This document shows positions 22,855 through 37,000 of a DNA stretch of 64,000 nt, in pieces; position 1 is the first letter of the stretch; every line of letters starts with the position of its first letter. This DNA is from Rhizomys pruinosus (lineage: Eukaryota; Chordata; Mammalia; Rodentia; Spalacidae): positions 793,199-857,198 of the forward strand of contig VZQC01005718.1 of assembly GCA_009823505.1 (NCBI GenBank). The letters are read 5' to 3'. Below the pieces are notes generated by a model. It had not been told where the DNA came from. It made no database searches and was given only the letters and a program-made list of their open reading frames with translations. Made by a program: the position numbers and the translations under genes.

Positions 22855-25800
22855 GTGAGCAGGGGGCAGCCGGGAGAAGGGAGCCCTGCTGGCCCCATGC
22901 TAGGTGCATAAATGAGACCATTTAACCCCCGGGCCCTGGGATGAGAAATTAGGTCTAGAACCGGGGTTGGTTTCCTGGAAAAGCAAACAAGGCTGGCTAG
23001 GAAGGGCTAAGTTGAGATGACGGTCAGCTGTGGAGTCTGTGGCCACCAGGACCAGGAAGGAAGGGGGCCTACCCAGGTCTATGCGGAACGTGGTCCTCTT
23101 CACCTGGCTCTGACACTGTTCTCTCTGGGATTGCAGCTAAAGCACTGTGAAGACCCTGTGGTGATCGATGATGGGGATGGGCCTCAGGATTTGGAGCAAG
23201 AACCGCTTCCAGTAGAGTCCCAGAGCAAACCTGAGACCCAGCCTGTGGTCCTGGCACAGGGCCCAGGGCTTCTAAACAAATCACCAGGCCAGCCCAGCGA
23301 GGATCCAGGTATGCAGGACATATCCTCAGTGGGGAACTGAGTCAGACATACCTCCTGTGAACTATTATGGTCTGAGTTCTTCACCAGAGCATCTAACCCA
23401 AAGTCTCTTTGGTGCTAAGTCCTCCCAGAGGGAAGGCCTCTGTGAGCAGTTGGCTGTGAGTTGTATGGTCTTCTCTCTTCGAGGGTGTTTCTGTGGGCTT
23501 CTCCGTGGAGAAAGGGACAGTAACTGCAGGACTAGAACCTGATCTGAGCAGGGCTCTGTCTTCTGGCCTCTCAGAACCACATTCCTTGGCTGGGCAACTT
23601 CTGGTTTCAGGGTTGCCTTTCTGCTGTTAAGCAAATCTACAGGTGCCTGGGAGAAAATGGTGGCCTCTCTTGCAGATGGCCCCTGTTCTCTGATGAAGGG
23701 TTTGAGTTCAAAGCATCCAGTGGCTACAGAGGGGAAGTGTCAGGCATGAAGCCTGAGTGGCCATTCTTTTAAACTTCAGTAAGTTACCTTTTAGTGTCTT
23801 TTAAGGTTGGTCCCAGATGGCATTCCCCTACTCACCCTCAAGCCCAGGAATCCAGTATTCTTCATATAAGGTAGAATTGCAAGTTTCCTTTTGGTGGATT
23901 TTGAGACAGGATCTAGCTGTATAGCCTAGTCTGGCCTAGAATTCTCCCTCTCTCAGCCTCTTGAGGGCTAGCCAGGTTCACAGTATTTGTGTATAACCCA
24001 GGCTTATCCTCTGTACTTTAAATTGTTTCCCTTTTTAAAAATTATTTTTATTATTTTTTTTTAGTGTGAGTATATTGTCTGCATGTGTGTACATGTACCT
24101 ATATTGTCCAATGCCCATGGAAGTCAGAAGAAGGTATTGGATTACCCTGGAAGTGGACTTACAGACAGTTGTTAGCTGCCACGTAGGTGCTGGGAATCTA
24201 ATCCAGGTCCTCTCCAAGAGCAGCCAGTGCTCTTAATCACTGAGCCAGTTCTCCAGCCCATTTCTCATTTTTTATACCTCCTAAAATATAATAGCATTGT
24301 TAATAATTTACTATATTATTTCAGGCAATGAGGAGAGGAAAAAAGTATGCATGCAATTTTTTTTTCAACTGTTTGAGTTAAGCCAAATAAAGATCATGGG
24401 AAGTTGGGGCATCTTGAGGTTGAAAGATGCCTGTGCTGTGGATGTTTGTCTGTGTGCACTTTCCACATTGCTCTGTAATTATAACAGAAAAAATGCTTTT
24501 GGAGGTCTTTTTCAGACAGGGTCTCTCTGGTAGCCCCAGCTAGCCTGGAACTCACTATGTAGGCCAGGTTGGCCTTGAATTCACAGAGATCCACCTGTCT
24601 CTGCCTCTCAAGTGCTGGGATTAAAGGCATGGCATGCCCCAACATGCCTGGCAAAAAAAAAAATGCATTCTTGTGATTTTTTTTTTTACAAGTTTTGGGG
24701 GGCATTGTAATCTTTTTCAGTGAGCTGGAGCTGTAGCTCAGTGGTAGTGTTTGCCTAACATGTGTTAGTCCATAGGTTCAGTCTAGCACTGGACCCAAGT
24801 TAAAAATAAAAGCTTTCTGGGGCTGGAGAGATGGCCTAGCGGTTAAGAGCACCGACCACTCTTGCAGAGGACCCGGGTTCGATCCCCAGCATCCACATGG
24901 CGGCTGAGAGCTGTCTGAAACTCCAATTCCAGGAGAACTCCAGTTCCAGGGGAATCCGACACCCTCTTCTGACCTCCGCGGCATTGCACGACACGGGTGC
25001 ACAGACTTGCATGCAGACAGTACATTCATACACATACAGAAATAAATAAAAAATTAATAAAAAAAATTTTTTTTAAATAAAAGCTTTCTGTTTGGGGCTG
25101 GAGAGATGACCTAGCGGTTAAGAGTGCCGACACTCTTGCAGAGGACCCGGGTTCGATCCCCAGCACCCACTTGGCAGCTGAGAACCGTCTGTAATTCCAA
25201 TTCCAGGAGAACTCTAGTTCCAGGGGAATCCGAGACCCTCTTCTGACTTCCGAGGCATTGCACGACACAGCGCACAAACCTACATACAGACAGTACATTC
25301 ATACACATTAAATAAATAAACAAATAAATAAATAGATAAGCTTTCTGTTTGTCCAATTTTTGTTTTTCTGTTTGTCCATCTTTTGTTGTTTTCTTTTTTC
25401 CTTTCCCTTCCCTCCCTCTTCCTCACTCCCATCCCCTTTCCACCCCTCTTACCTTTTTGATGGAGATTTGCTTTGTAGCCCAGGCTGGCCTCACTTGTAA
25501 TCCTCTTGCCTCAGCCTCCTAAAAGCTACAATCACAAGCCTGTTTGAGCATACTTGGCAATAATGGGGTTTTCAGTTGAAAAAAAAGCTATTAACTTTCC
25601 CTGTCTGCAAATGTACACTGACTTCTGCATACATGAGAACTGTTCAGTCCTTCTGTGGTTAGACATAAACACTGGTGTCGCCCTGATGGGGCTGCCTGCC
25701 AATGTTCTTCATGTTGGGTGTCTTACCAAACATCAGTGTATTCTCAACAGTCTGGGGCTGAAGGTCTAAGCTGAAGGACAAAGGTCAGCCTTGGGTTCTT

Positions 25801-25960
25801 CTGAGTTTCCTCGCTTTTGCTGGTACACAACCGCTTCTCACTGTGGCTTCTGATTTAGTGACTGTCTTCTTTCTCCTCCTCTTTAGGGCTACTGGTTATT
25901 TTGGATTTGGGTCTGTGCTTATGACTTTTTATTTATTTGCGCGAGCGCGTGCGTGCGTGC

Positions 25961-26025
<65 letters not shown>

Positions 26026-26814
26026 TGTACAGAAGGTAGTGCTGGATCCTCCAGAACCAGAGTGTGTGTGTGTGTGTGTGTACAGAAGAGAGTGTTGGAT
26101 CCCCCAGAACCAGAGTTACAGACGATTGTTAGCTGCCATGTGGGTGCTTGGATTTGAACCCAGGTCTTCTGTAAGAATACTTGGTGCTCTTAACCACTGA
26201 GCCATCTCTCCACCCCCTAAAAAGTTTTTTAATTAGCATACAAAAGTTATTTCATTATGGACTTCCCAAATAAAATTTGTTTCTGTTGCTCCTTCACCAC
26301 CCTCCCTTGTACCCTTGTACCTCAGGGGCCTCTTTTCTGTTTTCCTGTCATAATTGTCCTATTATCCTTTTCACCCTTGCTTAACTCTTCATTTTTCCCT
26401 CTCCTACAGGCTATGTTTTCTTTATCCATTTATCTGTTGATGGATACTTAAATGATACCACAAAAGCTGTTGTGACTAGTTCCCCAGGGAATATGAGAGT
26501 GACTATCCCTTTGAGGTCTCCTTTCTTTTCCTTTGGGAATAATACTCAAAGGGGAGTTGCCAGATCATAGGTTACTTTGTTGTTCATTTTTTAGAGGAAC
26601 CTTTGCTGTTTTCCTTAATAGTTGTGCTAATCCACATTCCCACTGACAATATAAGGATTCTCTTTTTTTTTGGCATCCTCACCAACACTTGGATAAGAGT
26701 CTTCTTGTCGAGCTTTGCAAGTGATAAGCTTACGAATATGTAAGGTCCTACAGTGGTCCTCACCACCAGGTGCCCTCACTGATCCATAATGCCACAGTTT
26801 TTAGCCTTCATTTT

Positions 26815-26856
<42 letters not shown>

Positions 26857-29800
26857 CATACCAGATGTGCTGTGCTATGACACACATGTCAGTGGTCAGA
26901 GGACAAATTTAGGAGTTGGTTCTCTCCTTCCAGCATGTGGGTCCTCAAATTTGTTGCTATGCTTGGCATTATTCCCTGGAGTATCTCACTAGCCCTGTCT
27001 TTATTTTTTCATGTACTCAAGGCTGTCTTAACTGATTCTCTTGCTTTCCTCTTCCAACTGCTGGGCTTATAGGTATGTAACACTGGCTGACTCATGTACA
27101 TATTTTAGATAACAAAACAGATCCCTAGACCTACAGAGGTTGAATAGTTAATTGTTGGTTAGGCCAGCCCAAGCCCAGGCATTCCCTATGATAGACCCAA
27201 GTTTATCTGAACACACAGAACGTATGTGGTTTGCAAAGTTCTCATTTTGCAGGTGAAGGCAGAGTGGGATGTATGCAGAACACCACTTCCAGTCTCTCTC
27301 TGCTTTTCTTCCCTCTGTAGCACAGAGCCATTCCCAGAAGCATGAGAGGTGTCAGACCCAGACCCAGCTCCCTTTGGGACATCCTTTTCTATCTCTTTCA
27401 GTTTCTCAAGATGCTTTCCTTGTTGAAGAGCAGAGTGTGAGGGACACCCAGCCAGTGACCACCTGCCAGCTGCCACCGGTGAGTGATTTCCACAAAAGTT
27501 CATTTCCAAGCTGTTCCATGGGACAGTTTCTTTAGTACCCTGGCCTGTTTGCTATTTGCCACAGGATTTTCAGACTCAACACAGCAAAACTGAAGTGAAC
27601 AGGACTGGGCTTGAGATGCCTGTTGCTTCTCCTGTTCCTGAAGCTCACAGTGCTCCCAGCCAGGCCGTTATAGGAAACTGCAGATGTGCATTGCTCCCCT
27701 AGATTCCCTCTGTAGAAAGGAGTGACTGCTGTCCTTACTTCACAGGCTATGTTTTAATGCCACCATCTTCACAGCTGTAGCTTCATTTCAGGAAGAAAGC
27801 ACACCAGCACCATCACAAAACCATCCATGGGTCACAGGGGCTTCCTTAGAGCATCCTGTCTGCTCCTGGGCAGGGCTTGCTCACTCTGGCATTCTGAGAA
27901 GTGCTGCCAGATTCTGGTCTCCCAGGCAGCGCTCACCTCTCTCAAGCCCAGTTGCTGCCTCTGCTGAGATTCTCAGCAGCCTGCTTAGCCCCTCCCCTCT
28001 CCCTTTCTCCTGCCCTATGTGATGGTGACTTCCTCCCAGGATGGGGGGTTCCACAGGGCATGGTCCTGCACCAGTGGAAGACTAAAGAAAAAGAGACACA
28101 CAAGTTTGATAACCCCTCTCCAAAATGCTTGAAGCTGTTGGGTTTTGGGATTTAGAGGGGTTTGGAATATTTGCATACATAAAATGAGACCCTGCAGACC
28201 TGACCCAAGTTTAAGCTTAAAATTAATTTGTTTCATATACATCTTTTTTTTTTTTTAATTTTTTTGTGTGTGTGAAAAAGTCTTTATTTTAAGAAAAAAA
28301 TTTAGTTAACAAAAAAATTTAACAAGTTTCACTTAGCAAAATACACCCAAAAGGAAATCACAGTACAAAGAAAGCTTTAAGTCAAGGCCTCACCAATTCC
28401 TACAGTATTAGTATTGTGTCTCAATTCTCAAAACTAACTTTTAAAAAGCTTAAACTTAACCTAAAAGATTTTAAATGAAAAGTATAAACTAGAATGAACA
28501 TGAGAAATGCTTATCTTTGAATCAGGGATCTAGCACCTTTGAGTTCTCCAAAAAAGTACATCTCTCCAATGTGTTCACTGTGGTGTGCTGAAATCCATAA
28601 ACATATAAACAACCCTCAGTTAGTGTATAAGATGTATATGAAACAAATGAAAAAAATTAATTTGTTTCATATACATCTTATACACTAACTGAGGGTTGTT
28701 TATATGTTTATGGATTTTGGTTTTGGTTTGTGGAGAGTGTCTCACTATGCGTGCCTGGCTGGCCTCCATAAGAGGAGATATACCCCTGTCTTGGCCTTCC
28801 CTGTGTTGGGATTAAAGTTGGGCACCAGGACTGGCTGTTTTTACCATTTTAATTTGGAGGGGGGGAGCTGGGGAGGAGACAGCGGGGGACTCTTTTTGAG
28901 ATAGTCCCTCTAGCCCTGGCTGTCCTGGAACTTACTATGTAGACCAGGCTGGCCTTGAATTCACAGAGCTCTGCCTCTGCCTCCTGAGTGCTGGGATCAA
29001 AGGTGCACCACCACACCTAGCTACCATTTCAAATTTTATACACAGAAGAAAGTGTGTGGTATTCCACTTGTGTGTTGTTAGTACTCAGAAAGTTTGGGCT
29101 TTGAGGCATTTTGAATTTTCGGATTAGGAATGGACAATCTAGCCGGGTGTGGTGGTGCCCACCTTTTTAATCCTAGCACTTGGGAGGCAGAGGCAGGTAG
29201 ATCTTGTGAGTTCAAGGCCAGCCTGGTCTACAGAGTGAGTTCCAGACCAACTGGGACTACACGGAGACCCTATCTCAAAAAGGCAAAAAAAAAAAAAAAA
29301 AAATGGCCAATCTAGATTCACACATTTTGACAGAATGTAGGAGGCTGGGCACTTTGCTTTCTGCAGTTCATTGCTTTGACTTTATGTTTTCAGTGAAGAG
29401 AACCAGAGATGGGAAGAGTTAGCCAGGTCAACTGAGGTCATCAGGGCATCTGTGCCCTGCCTTCTGCTCTGCCCTGCCAGGTATACAACCCACAGCCTGG
29501 CACCCACCCCACTTTTACCCTGATCCTCACACATTTCAACAGTTGCTATGAACTAGGAAGTATGAACTATGACTGCTGCAAACCAGAAGACGCAAAGGAG
29601 GAAATACTGTGGTTCATATTAAAAATGAGTATCTTGGGAGCTGAGCATTGTGGCCCACACCTTTAATCTCAGCTCTCAGGAGGCAGAAGCAGGCAGATTT
29701 TTGTGAGATCAAAGCCAGCCTAATCTGCATAGTAAATTCCAGGCCATCAGGGACTATAGGGAGACCCTGTCTCAAAAAGCTAAAAAAAAAAAAAAAAAAA

Positions 29801-31827
29801 AGAATTAGTGATTTGGAGCTTGTAAGATGGCTCTCAGCAAGAAAGGGAACTTGCCTCCAAGTCTGAGGATCTAAATTTGATCCCTGGAACCCATATGATG
29901 GAAGGAGAGAATGGATTCCCTCAAGTTCTCCTCTGACTACCACATGTATGCCATGGCATATGTGCAGTCATAAACACAAATAAATGTTTAGAAAAAAGTT
30001 TTGTTACTTTTTTTTTTGGTCTTTTCGAGACAGGGTCTTCCTGTAGTCCCAGCTGTCCTGGAACTCACTCTGTAGACCAGGCTGCCCTTGAATGCACAGA
30101 GATCCACCTGCCTCTGCCTCCCGAGTGCTAGGATTAAAGGCGTGCCCAGCAAAAGTTTTGTTACTTTTAGCCAGTATCAGATGCACTATAAGTACAGTAC
30201 TTAATGAGGTTTGATTTGCATTTGTTGGTTTAGCTGGTTGGTGTTTTGTTTTTATTTTTATTTATGTGTATTTGTGTGTGCCTGCTTGTCTGTATATGCA
30301 CTGTGTGAGTGAAGATGCCCTAGAACTAGAGTTTCAAAAGGTTGAAGTCACCTGACATGGGTACCAGGAACTGAAGTCCAAGTCTCTACTACAACAGCAA
30401 GTGTTCTTAACTGCTGAGCCATCTTTCTAGCCCCTTGTTTTTTGTTTTGTTTTGTTTTGTTTTATTGGGGAGGGTGTCCATTCTGTAGCCCAGACTGCCC
30501 TGGAACTTACTATGTCACCCAGGATAACCTCAAAGTTGTGGGAGTTCTGCCTCAGCCTCTGAAGTACTAGGGTTACAGGTGTGAGCCACCATTCCTGGCT
30601 GGTATTCATCTTTGGAGTAGTTCAGGTCCATCCATGGTAATTGCCATTATGGACACAGTACATAGGTTTGACAAGTCAGTACTGTTTTATGGCTCTCTTG
30701 AAGTGTTTTTTTTGCCCACTTCAATGAAAGTTAGCATTATGGGCCAGGCTTAACAGCACCTGTAATCCAGCTGTGTAAGAAGCTGAGGCAGAGGATTGGA
30801 AGAGGCTTCAAGTTTAAGACCAGTTTGTGTAGTGCTTTAAATTTTTTTAAATTTACAAACAGAGTGTGTGGAGCATGCTTAAAATTTCAGAAGTTGGAAA
30901 TGGAGGCGGGATGGTCAGGAGTTCAAAGCCAGCCTTGACACATAATGAGTTTGAAGACAGCCTGGGCTATATGAGACCCTGTCAATTTTTAAATTTTATT
31001 CATTTAAATATTTTAAATTACATTTATGCATTTAAATTTTGTTACTTTTATTTGTGTGTGTATGTGTGTGGGCATGCACATGGAGGTCAGAGGACACTTC
31101 ATGAAGTCTGTTCTCTTCTACCGTTCTTACTTGTTGTGCTCTTTGCAGTTTGGATTTCTGTCTCTACCCCTTCCACTTCTCCATCAACCCCATCCATCCA
31201 CCAAGCTCTTTATCCAACATTGTGATGTTCAGGGCTCTATGATTCAACCTTTTTTGCAGTGGCTTTCTAGCTTTTCATTTGTAATGACTCTGGTGTCATA
31301 GGTTAGGTTGGCATGGTCTTGGTTGGATGCTCCTAGTGGCTATGACTGAAAAAGCAGGCTCTTTCAGCTTTAGTTTTGTTTTCTGTCTGTACCACTGATT
31401 CTGGTTTGCTGGCTCCTTCACTTCATGTCCTGGGATACAATGAAAACCAGGACCTTGCCACTGTGGCCTTCCTTCCTCCAGAAGCCTGACTGCCAACTTC
31501 ATATTTTTTCATCTTGTGATTCTTTGTATAGTGCCCACCGCTTTCAGATGATACTGGATAGAACTAGAAAAGTCCCCTGAAGATCTAATTCCACTTTCGG
31601 GGAATCCTACTGGAAACTGGATCTAGGGCCCTGTTCATTCTAAGGCAAACTCACTACCACCAAGCCACATCCCCAGCCCTGAAGATTTAATTTTACATTT
31701 TAAATTAATCTGCTTTCCATTACTATAACAGATACCCAAGATGGTTTCTAAAAGAAAAAAAATGTAGTTGTGGCTCATTGTAAAGATTGCAATCTGATCA
31801 GTTGGTGCTAGGTTTCCTATTTGTGCA

Positions 31828-31872
<45 letters not shown>

Positions 31873-31947
31873 CTCAGAGGACAACTTTGGAGTTGGTTCT
31901 TTCCTTCCACCTTTACATGGGTTCCAGGAGTCAGACTCAGGTTACCA

Positions 31948-31988
<41 letters not shown>

Positions 31989-32439
31989 CTCAGAGGACAA
32001 CTTTGGAGTTGGTTCTTTCCTTCCACCTTTACATGGGTTCTAGGAGTCAGACTCAGGTTACCAGACACATGCCTCTAACCCCTTAACCATCTTGCTGACT
32101 CTGCTGTTGCTTTGAGAACGGCAGCCTGCTATAGTGGGTGGAGGTAGCAGAACAAAAGCACAGAAGAAGGGATAGAAATGAACAGATCTTTGGGGCTGGA
32201 GAGATAGCCTAGCGGTTAAGAGCACCGACGCTCTTGCAGAGGACCCGGGTTCGATCCCCAGCACCCACATGGCGGCTGAGAACCGTCTGTAACTCCAATT
32301 CCAGGAGAACTCCAGTTCCAGGGGAATCCGAGACCCTCTTCTGACCTCCGCGGCATTGCACGACACGGGTGCACAGACCTGCATGCAGACAGTACATTCA
32401 TACACATACAAAAATAAATAAANGTAGAGAAATAAAAAA

Positions 32440-32517
<78 letters not shown>

Positions 32518-34020
32518 AATGAACAGATCTTTGATGGTGCATAAAAGGCCATGCATCCAACAGCACTGTAGGCTGGAGACCAATGCTTCAGATCAAAACT
32601 ACAGATCTATGTTTTTATTTATTTAGTCTTTTTGAAACAGGGTCTCCCTGCAGCCTTTGCCTCCTGAGTGCTGGAACTAAAGGTGTACACATGAGAGCTT
32701 GGTCACATGAGAACACCTGATTGTTCTGATGACGTTGTTTCTGGATTTTTCTCTGCTGTTTTATTTGTGTTCCTTACTGGGACACCCCTTTGGGTTATAG
32801 TGTCCTGTTTTCATGCTTCTTCCCACCATGTGTTTTTCCCTTTGATTGTAAAAATTCCCCTGGTATGCTGCTAGGTGGCTGTATTGGAGTGTTTTCTCTT
32901 CTCCCACCAAGCCTTGGTGAGATATGGAGTTTCTACTGTTGTGCATGGGCTGATGTGTCAATTTGATATTGCCAAGATGGGTACTTGAGGTGGCCACTTA
33001 GGAGGAGGAAGCATCTTCTTTAGTTCACAATTTCAGGTTTTTGTATATGATCACATGAACCTACTGATCTGCGCCATGTGTAGTGAGACAGAGTATCTTG
33101 GGGAACAGCGTATGGTATAGAGTGGCTTGTATGGTATACAGGTGACAGACAGCAGGTGGGAGGCAGGAGGTGGAATGAGACCACCCATGTGGCAGGCTTC
33201 TTCCTCTTTGTGATTTTGCTCCATCTGGACCCACAGTTCTTGGATGTTGCTGTCCCCAGGCTAGACGATCAAAACCCCTTCACAGACACAGCCAGAGCTT
33301 TCCATCACAAATCTCCCTGGTGTCTTTTGTATCATTTTGATAGTGATCAAGGTTAACACACTATCTTTATTCCTGTTTGCAAGCTTAACTCAGTTCTTAG
33401 ACACTGGTCTAATGGTCAAAGGTTAAAAAAAAATACAGCTAAATCTTTTGTTGATCTATACTCCTTAATTTTCCCTTTAGAACCTCTACTCGTACCTTGT
33501 GAGGCTGTCTGAGACTGAGTTCTTTCAGATTTCATCGACAGTGGCAATTAAACCTGTGGTCCCAGCTACTCAGGAGGCTGAAGCAAGAAGATTGCTTGAG
33601 CCCAGGAGGTCAAGACCAGCTTGGGCATTGAGTCCTCAGTCTCAAAAACAAAGGCCAGTGTGATGGCACAGTCCTATAATCCTGGCACTCGGGATGATCG
33701 TGAGTTTGGGACCATCCTGGCATGCATAGTGAGCTCCAGATCAGACTGAGACACAAAATAAGTCCCTGTCTCAGACAAACAGAAGAAGCATGCACCTGTT
33801 AAATACCACATCCGGGACTGGAGAGATGGCCTAGTGGTTAAGAGCACCATCTGCTCTTGCAGAGGACCCGGGTTCGATCCCCAGCACCCACATGGTGGCT
33901 GAGAACCGTCTTTAACTCCAGTTCTAGGGGAATCCGACGCCCTCTTCTGACCTTCGCGGCATTTCACGACATGGGTGCAAAAACCTACATGCAGACAGTA
34001 CATTCATACACATACAAAAA

Positions 34021-34059
<39 letters not shown>

Positions 34060-37000
34060 ATACCACATCCATAGTGTAGCCTTTTCCAGGTTCCATGGAG
34101 ACCACAGTCCCACCCATGATTCTCTGTAATTTATCAGAGAAAGTGAGATGTTTGAGATCTTAGTAACAGATAAATGAGTATTTGGCTTCCATTTTAATAG
34201 TACAATAAAATGCCCCATGCTTGGAGCAAACCTTCAATCACTAGGGAAAAGCAAAAAGAAGAAAGGTGCCTTGGCTGGGCATGGTGGAACACACCTTTAA
34301 TCCCAGCACTTGGGAGCAGAGGCAGGCAGATCTCTATAAGTTCAAGGCCAGCCTTGTCTACATATCAAGCTCCAGGCAGCTGGGACTAAAGGGAGACCCT
34401 GTCTCAAAAAGAACAAAAAAAAAAGGAAAGACGCCTCACATGATCTTGTGGATAGCATCTGTGATCTTGTCTTAATGATTTCCTTAGGAAGTTTCCCAGC
34501 ATTTGCTTTCCTCACACACTCCCAGCTGTTGTGCCAACACCTGCATTCTTCCAGATATTTACAGGAATCTCTTTTCCTACCTCACGAGCGACACAGGAAC
34601 ACGTGCTTCTGATATTTGTAATTGGTACTTGATAAAAACCAGACATAATAATTGAGCATACAAAAGACAGTTGAATTCACGTTTCTGATGATTGGTTTTT
34701 TTTTTTAGACGGGCTCTCCCTATAGCCCCAGCTGGCCTAGAATTCACTCTGTAGACCAGGCTGGCCTTGAACTCACAGAGATCTGCCTGCCTTTGCCTCC
34801 CAAGTGCTAGGATTAAAGGTGCATACCACCACGCCCAGCTTAAAGATGGTTTTTAGCTGCCGTGCGGGTGCTGGGAATCGAACCCAGGTCCTCTGCAAGA
34901 GCAGTCAGCACTCTTTACCTCTGAGCCATCTCTCTAGCCCCAAATTTTTTTTTAAGTAAATGAAACTTTAAAATTTTATTTATTTTTTTATGTGTATGAA
35001 TGTACTGTCTGCATGTAGGTTTGTGCACCCGTGTCGTGCAATGCTGTGGAGGTCAGAAGAGGGCATCAGATTCCCCTGGAACTGGAGTTAAAGACGGTTC
35101 TCAGCCATCATGTGGGTGCTGGGGATCGAACCCGGGTCCTCTGCAAGAGCAGTCAGCACTCTTAACTGCTAGGCCAGCCCTCTAGCCCCAACATTTAAAG
35201 ACACAATTTGATTTAGCAAGATTTCCAGAGGCCACCAGGAAGCTCAAACTTGGGACTTTTCTGTGGACTGCTTACGGTGGTCACTTGTGGAATGCCTATA
35301 ATTATTTTTTCTGGAAAGTTAGTACTACCTCATAATTCAAAAAGCATGGGAGGCCAGTGAGTGCTACAGGTCCTGGGTTTGATCCCCAGCCTTGCCAAAA
35401 GCCAAATCAGTCATACAGAAAGGTATCTGTTATATTCCTAACCAGTATTGAATGTCTTGGATATTGTAGAGAACTTTCTTGGCTGGAGTGTTGTTGACTT
35501 GGATTGACTAGAACTACTGGCTGAGCTGGGCAAACAGTGTGAGGTTGGATCCAACATCTCTGTTCAGTTTGACCAGCAATCCTTCTGGGAAGTCGAACTC
35601 AGCTCAGAACAGAATGAACCAGGGGTGGTTACTTTAAGAGCGCTGTAGGTGGGTGGCAGACCCAGCATTCTGTTGTTTCCAACATTCGCTATAGATGGTG
35701 AGATTCCAACTAAGCAATCAGTTCTCTCCTTGGGTAAAGGGGAAATGTATAAATAACAACTGTGTAAAAACCTTACTTTGTTATTTTTAGTGTGTTAATT
35801 ATAATAGTCTAAACCACAAGGATTGTGTATAACACAATCAAAATAAACAGTACTCTGAAGAACAAAATTAGTTAAGTAACTAGAATAAGCAAAGGGAGAG
35901 TCAGCAGTTCAAGACTCATCTAGGCCAGTCCAGACCCTCAAGCAGGAGTGGTTAATATCAAGCCAGCATTTAATTTCCTCTGGACAGAAGCTCAAAGCCA
36001 GTGCAGACCCATCCCAAGGACATCTTAGGTGAGAGAGTGGAGTCTTTTCCTTTTGGTTTGACTGCATAGGGGTCATAAGGAATTTTTTCAGAGATCTTTT
36101 CTAGCAAATGGAATCACTAACCTGGACTCTGTAAGGCAGAAACCATGCCTTGCTGCTGTATACCAGATGGTTTTACCGAAGAGTATTTTACATTTGACAG
36201 CCCTAAGTTCTTGGCAACATGTAAGAATCTTCCCTTCAAGCCGGGCATGGTGGCACACGCGAGGCAGAGGCAGGTGGATCTCTGTGAGTTCAAGGCCAGC
36301 CTGGTCTCCAGAGTGAGTTCTAGGACAGCCAGAGCTACAGGGAGACCTGTCTCAAAAAGACAAAAAAAAAAAAAATCTTCCCTTCAGTAACTGAAGAGTC
36401 TAGGGCCCTGAAGGAGAATGCTCAGAGGAAACAAATGTCTATGCTTCCAAAAGGGGGAGGGGACATCTTAAATATACCAACCCAGAGGACTGGAGGTTAT
36501 AGGCACAGTGGGACTGTCATGATACTGATAAGGAATCCAGGAAGCTCCCTTGTCCCTTTCACCATGGTAGGACCCTGGGTCTTTGAATGAAAAAAAAAAA
36601 AATCACAGTCTGCTGGGCCTGGGTCTGAGTCTTGGATTTCCAGCCTCCAAAGCCATTAGGCATGAATGCCTGTGTTACACACCACCTGGCCATGAGGTCT
36701 CATCATTGCAGCCCAAATGTACAAAGACCCAGCTCTTTCCTGACAGAGACCTGCCCTGTGCTTTCAGAACCGGGTTTCTCCATTTAAGGACATGATCCTG
36801 TGCTTCTCTGAAGAGGACTGGTCCCTTCTGGACCCAGCGCAGACTGGCTTCTATGGAGAGTTCATTATTGGGGAAGACTATGGGGTCTCCATGCCTCTGA
36901 GTAAGAGTGACTCCCTGTGCCATGAAACACATGGAAGGAGGAGGGTGCTTGCTGAGTGAGGGTCACCTCCCATGAGGTTAGGGTCTGGCTGAATCCAGTT

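Noticed and set aside
32216..32566. Phenylalanine/lysine-rich open frames
   Set aside because: Translation of a B2 and its 75-nt A tail.
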